A DNA stretch of 64,000 nucleotides, from positions 9,176,001 through 9,240,000 of the forward strand of contig JAKZAN010000004.1 in NCBI GenBank assembly GCA_023053545.1, written 5' to 3'. The DNA is from Lepidurus packardi (taxonomy: Eukaryota; Arthropoda; Branchiopoda; Notostraca; Triopsidae). This document shows, in pieces, positions 60,360 through 64,000 of the stretch (its first letter is position 1; the number at the start of each line of letters is the position of its first letter). The position numbers and the translations under genes were made by a program. The notes under the pieces are model-generated. The model did not search any database and had not been told where the DNA came from. It saw only the letters and a program-made list of their open reading frames with translations.

Positions 60360-62826
60360 TAAAATTAAATAATAAAAATTAAAGAGAACCAACGATTACT
60401 TCATATTTTGCTTCCAGAATTCGTATTACTGTCTGTTTGGAACATAACCCCTAATGTATAATCTGCTTCGGCTTAACTTAAAAGGAACCGGAAAGGGCTC
60501 CCGTATATTCTGACATCGTTCACCTATATCACTAAAAAAGCTTTTATTTTTACAGCTGCTCTCTCGTTCTTAAGGACCTTTTCATCAGAAGGTATAACCA
60601 TTCCCCCCAAGAAAAGAGTGGTGTTGCCAGCTTATGATTATTTGCTAGCACGACAAAACTTGAAATAATAAAAACTTTTTTTTCTAAGAAAAAAAAGTTC
60701 ATGCTTTTCTATTTCAAATTACGCCAAAAATGACTTTTAAGCCACTTTTCTGAGACATAGCCTTTAGAGTATAAAGTTTTAACCATAACTATATCAACCC
60801 CCGAAGCTGGGGGGCGCAGCTAGTTTCCTGCTAAAAAACACTTGCGTATTTTAATAACAATGCTAACGACTTTCAAAAAGCCCTGAGCAAGGCGAAACGT
60901 ATAAGTTCAAGAAAAAGACGACAATCTGCAAATATTTTGCACGAATAACTTTAGTTAATTGCTGCTCCAAAGACAGCTTTCAGAGCTCAACCTGGGTCCA
61001 GGTGCAGTTAGTTGTATGATTACGGCGAACCTCCTAGAAATATATAAATCTTGATGTATTACAATTCCCTTCTAATGATAAGTTGCAAAAACGTGATTTT
61101 TGATATCGTTGACAAAACATACCAGAGCATGCTCTGAGAGACACGTAGCAACTCTCCCTTTTTTCTCTCTCTCTTTTTTCCCTATTTTTTACGTAATAAA
61201 TAACCCCATCTGCGTTTAACGCTTCATTTAAGACTCATAACTCATCTGCGTTCCTCGGAAGCTGTTGGAGCAATCCGTTACGTCTGACAACTTGGGAGCT
61301 TTCAATGAAATACCGATTTCTGGGACGTTATAGCAAAAGGAGAAACTTGTAGACACACACACACACATGCACGCAAAGTCATCCCATATCAAGTTGGTAT
61401 ATATACCTGCTAGTTAGATGCAAATTCTCCTGCCACTTGCTATCAGACCTCCCACCTGGCGCCCAAAAACTTTGAGTTTGGGTTTTTTGCCCTTTTTTAG
61501 AAGTAAATTGCACGTATAGCGCTAACTAACTATTATAAACAGGCAAGCCTCTTAAATTGCATCTCTTATCCAACCCTAATATCACAGCTTCCAGATTGCG
61601 AAACCGCCAATTGAGAACTCCTTAAGAACTGCGTTTTATGCATATAGACATACTCGACAAAAAGGGCAAAAAAAATCTTTCCTCAGATTACCTTTCATGA
61701 TCATCGTTATGTATCTGACCCTGTAGTAGCCTTGGTGGCTTTCCAAGCATTTGTTAAAAATTCTTTAAAGAAATGAAAAAAAGAGGTCTTTAACTTTTAC
61801 GGTACTGAAAGAAGTGGAGGAAATGGAATTTTCGGGTTGGGCAGAATTCCGATATTGTCGGTATAACATAACTGGAATAACTGTCGAGATTGACTTTGGT
61901 CATGAAAAATGCGGAACTGAATAAAACACGCAAGGTCGAATGCGTATAGAATAATTCCATCCTATAAAATACCCGACTTCTATAAAAGCTCTACAAAAGT
62001 GCGCACTTCCAAAAATGAATGCTCCTATTCATTTTACCTTGCACACACGTGTAGCTGCTACAGCATGACACAATATGCAAACTAGCTGTTTCCGCGAAAG
62101 ACTACATAGGGCCAAATAAGTTAAGATCTTTTACAATAAATTGCATGTGTGTCCGCGATGACACGGCGACTTTTATTCTCCTCTGTAACTTATAGTTTAT
62201 ATCTTCACGACTCCTGTAGATTGGAATGTGGAGAGCCATAACGACAAAAACCTGCAAAAAACTCCTGAATCGCTATATCTGTTCTTTTCTTTTGTCTATA
62301 CACATTCTTATTCGGATGTGGATAAAATTCTTAACTCGTATAAAACTATAAGAACGTGAAAGTCCAACTCCCCAAAGTTTCGAAACTTCTAATCTTCGTC
62401 TTTTGACCTTCCTTATAAACCTTTCATATTAACTAAAGTTAATCTCGGGAAACAAGGACATGCAAGTTCTATTACAAGTTCTATTACAACAGTAGGTATA
62501 AAGAATTTGAAATTACTACCCCAGTTTCCCGCCCTAGAGCCCAAAACGTAAAAAAAAGTACGGGATTAAGGAAAACAATTTTGGCTCTTGTCTCAATAAT
62601 TTGACAGATAAGTGAAAATACTCGAGGGAAAAAGAAAACGAGAGAGAAACCGATTTTACCTTGTCAAAATTTTTGACAGACGAATGCAGTAAGCTGAAGA
62701 ACCTTCAGGCTAGAAATTACACGTTTTAACTCCAAACTTGTAAATATTTTCTATTCTACGCTATTCATCAATTCTTCAAAAACACCCGTAACTAAAATTA
62801 TTTTTGTAAAAAATCCTGAATTTTCT

Positions 62827-62982
62827 TTTTTCTCTTCCGGCCCATTAAGCGTCAATTCGCTATGCTGGGATTGAAAAAAGTAACAAAAATCGCTACACTG
62901 TTTTTTTTGTTTTTTTTTATTAAAATCGTGATTTTTTTTTTCTCTTCGGTCCCATTACGCGTTAATTCGCTATGCTGTGGCT
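62827..62982. repeat. Direct duplication of a 48-bp segment, 108 bp apart
   Basis: TTTTTTCTCTTCCGGCCCATT continuing into AAGCGTCAATTCGCTATGCTG (62827-62874) is repeated with a few substitutions at 62935-62982 (TTTTTTCTCTTCGGTCCCATT, ACGCGTTAATTCGCTATGCTG). The spacer ends in a T-run, so two degenerate units of a longer tandem repeat are likely. Confidence 0.7.
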
Positions 62983-64000
62983 GCCTCTTCTTACGATAGA
63001 ATGTATATACAATTCAATGCAAGTAAAAAAAAATAATAACAATAAAATGTAGCTTCCCACGGTAACAAGCACAAGCCTACACTGTTATACAACTCAAACG
63101 GAAAACCTATTTAAAATGTATAATTATGTATAATTTAGCATTAAGGATATATTCCACGTTTAAAATAGTTTAAGAATGTACTATTATTGTGTTGGTTAAT
63201 TTCCGGAAATTCTTGCCGTGTGCAACTGTTGCATTAGGTAACTCCGGAGCTTTTCCCCGCAGAATAAACAGTCCTTCCAAGAATACCTAAGCTTAACCTA
63301 AATAGCGAAGTTGCAAACACTACAATTATCTCACCTACACACTTTAAAGAAACACCCCATAAGGAAGTTCCACATAAGGAAGTCATACTGTCATGAGTAG
63401 CCAATTCCTTTACTGTATGGCCTTCGCAACACTGATGCGTAGGTTTTCTTTTCGGATATAAAACATCGACAAGAAGAGCTTCCAGTGAAAAATAAATAAA
63501 AAAATTGGGAAGAAAAACAGGTTATGATTCAAGTGGATCTTCGGGGGATCGACGTCGGATATTATCACGGAGAATGAGGGGGTTTATAGAAGGCCGCGCG
63601 GCAACAATTGCGTGATGAATGCTATCTCCAATTACTATGTCAGTCACGAGAAAGAGCAATCTTGTCCTAGTCTGAAAACCTCTCTCTTGCTCCTTTTGCC
63701 ACTTTTTTTAAAAAAATACTCGGAATAATAAAATATAAAAAACAGAAAAGGAGACATAAGCAACGCGTTTTGTACTAAACCAAACGTGGACAAAAACAAA
63801 AGGATGCCGCTGCACAAAATTTCGCGCATTCAGATCTCGCTACTTCTTTTCGATCCATAATTTTACTCTGAGAAAGGACACTAATCACAAGTACCCTGCC
63901 AACAGCACCAAAAGCCCCTAGCCTCAAAGCGTCATAATGCCCATGTCTTCTTATTGTAAGGAACCTTAACTGACATGCATTTGCGTAGGCTTTTAACCTA

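Larger units (their letters stand above)
50447..64000. other. Gene-poor interval downstream of the KLF
   Basis: No ORF here combines length, splice signals and a recognisable domain. The region is AT-rich with CT/GA microsatellites (51140-51180, 57372-57415, 59735-59750, 61160-61178), an AAT array (60333-60359), a CA run (61353-61368), short tandem duplications (a 17-bp unit around 58152-58190 and a 13-bp unit at 62463-62488) and a 48-bp duplication (62827-62874 and 62935-62982). It may contain KLF 3' UTR or enhancers, which cannot be recognised from sequence alone. Confidence 0.45.

Overview
The window is animal nuclear DNA. Its genes are split by spliceosomal introns, mostly 50-150 bp plus a few of 1-3.5 kb, set in AT-rich intergenic DNA full of microsatellites and decayed DNA transposons. 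An arthropod, or at least an ecdysozoan, is the best guess: there are degenerate TTAGG-type repeats (about 911-953 and 28582-28640) and an arthropod-style TCAGT initiator downstream of a TATA box (22759-22797). I cannot name the species.

Layout. A 588-bp inverted-repeat element (167-754) precedes a plus-strand locus. There, an unidentified 160-aa membrane-protein ORF (1311-1793) is followed, after its TAA and 9 nt, in the same frame, by the start of UBXN6/UBXD1 (1803-3447, 5 exons), a p97/VCP cofactor. The 3.4-7 kb interval holds transposon and SINE-like debris. A minus-strand MDM1-like gene (18120-6767, at least 14 coding exons, intron phases consistent except at the last junction) encodes a centriole/microtubule protein with an unusual repeat-rich C-terminal exon. 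One of its introns carries 48 consecutive C and a 390-bp fold-back element; another carries two anonymous ORFs. A 4.6-kb spacer follows, then a small plus-strand gene for a secreted, possibly proteolytically processed protein (22878-23525). It converges on the checkpoint kinase gene ATR (36826-23604, minus, about 33 exons). ATR introns hold two copies of one pogo/Tigger-type element in opposite orientation, a nested hAT-like MITE and a minisatellite.

From 36.8 to 48.5 kb little is recognisable apart from a candidate multi-exon minus-strand gene of unknown family (48499-47321, possibly continuing to 45031). A large coding exon of a Kruppel-like factor (48668-50404, plus) follows. From 50.4 kb to the end I find no convincing gene, only small anonymous ORFs, simple repeats and a local duplication.

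The recognised genes do not form a pathway. ATR (DNA-damage checkpoint), MDM1 (centriole number) and UBXN6 (p97-dependent protein turnover) are housekeeping or cell-cycle genes; the KLF is a developmental regulator. The least explained items are the tandem ORF-UBXN6 arrangement, the secreted-peptide gene, the MDM1 C-terminal repeats and the candidate gene beside the KLF.
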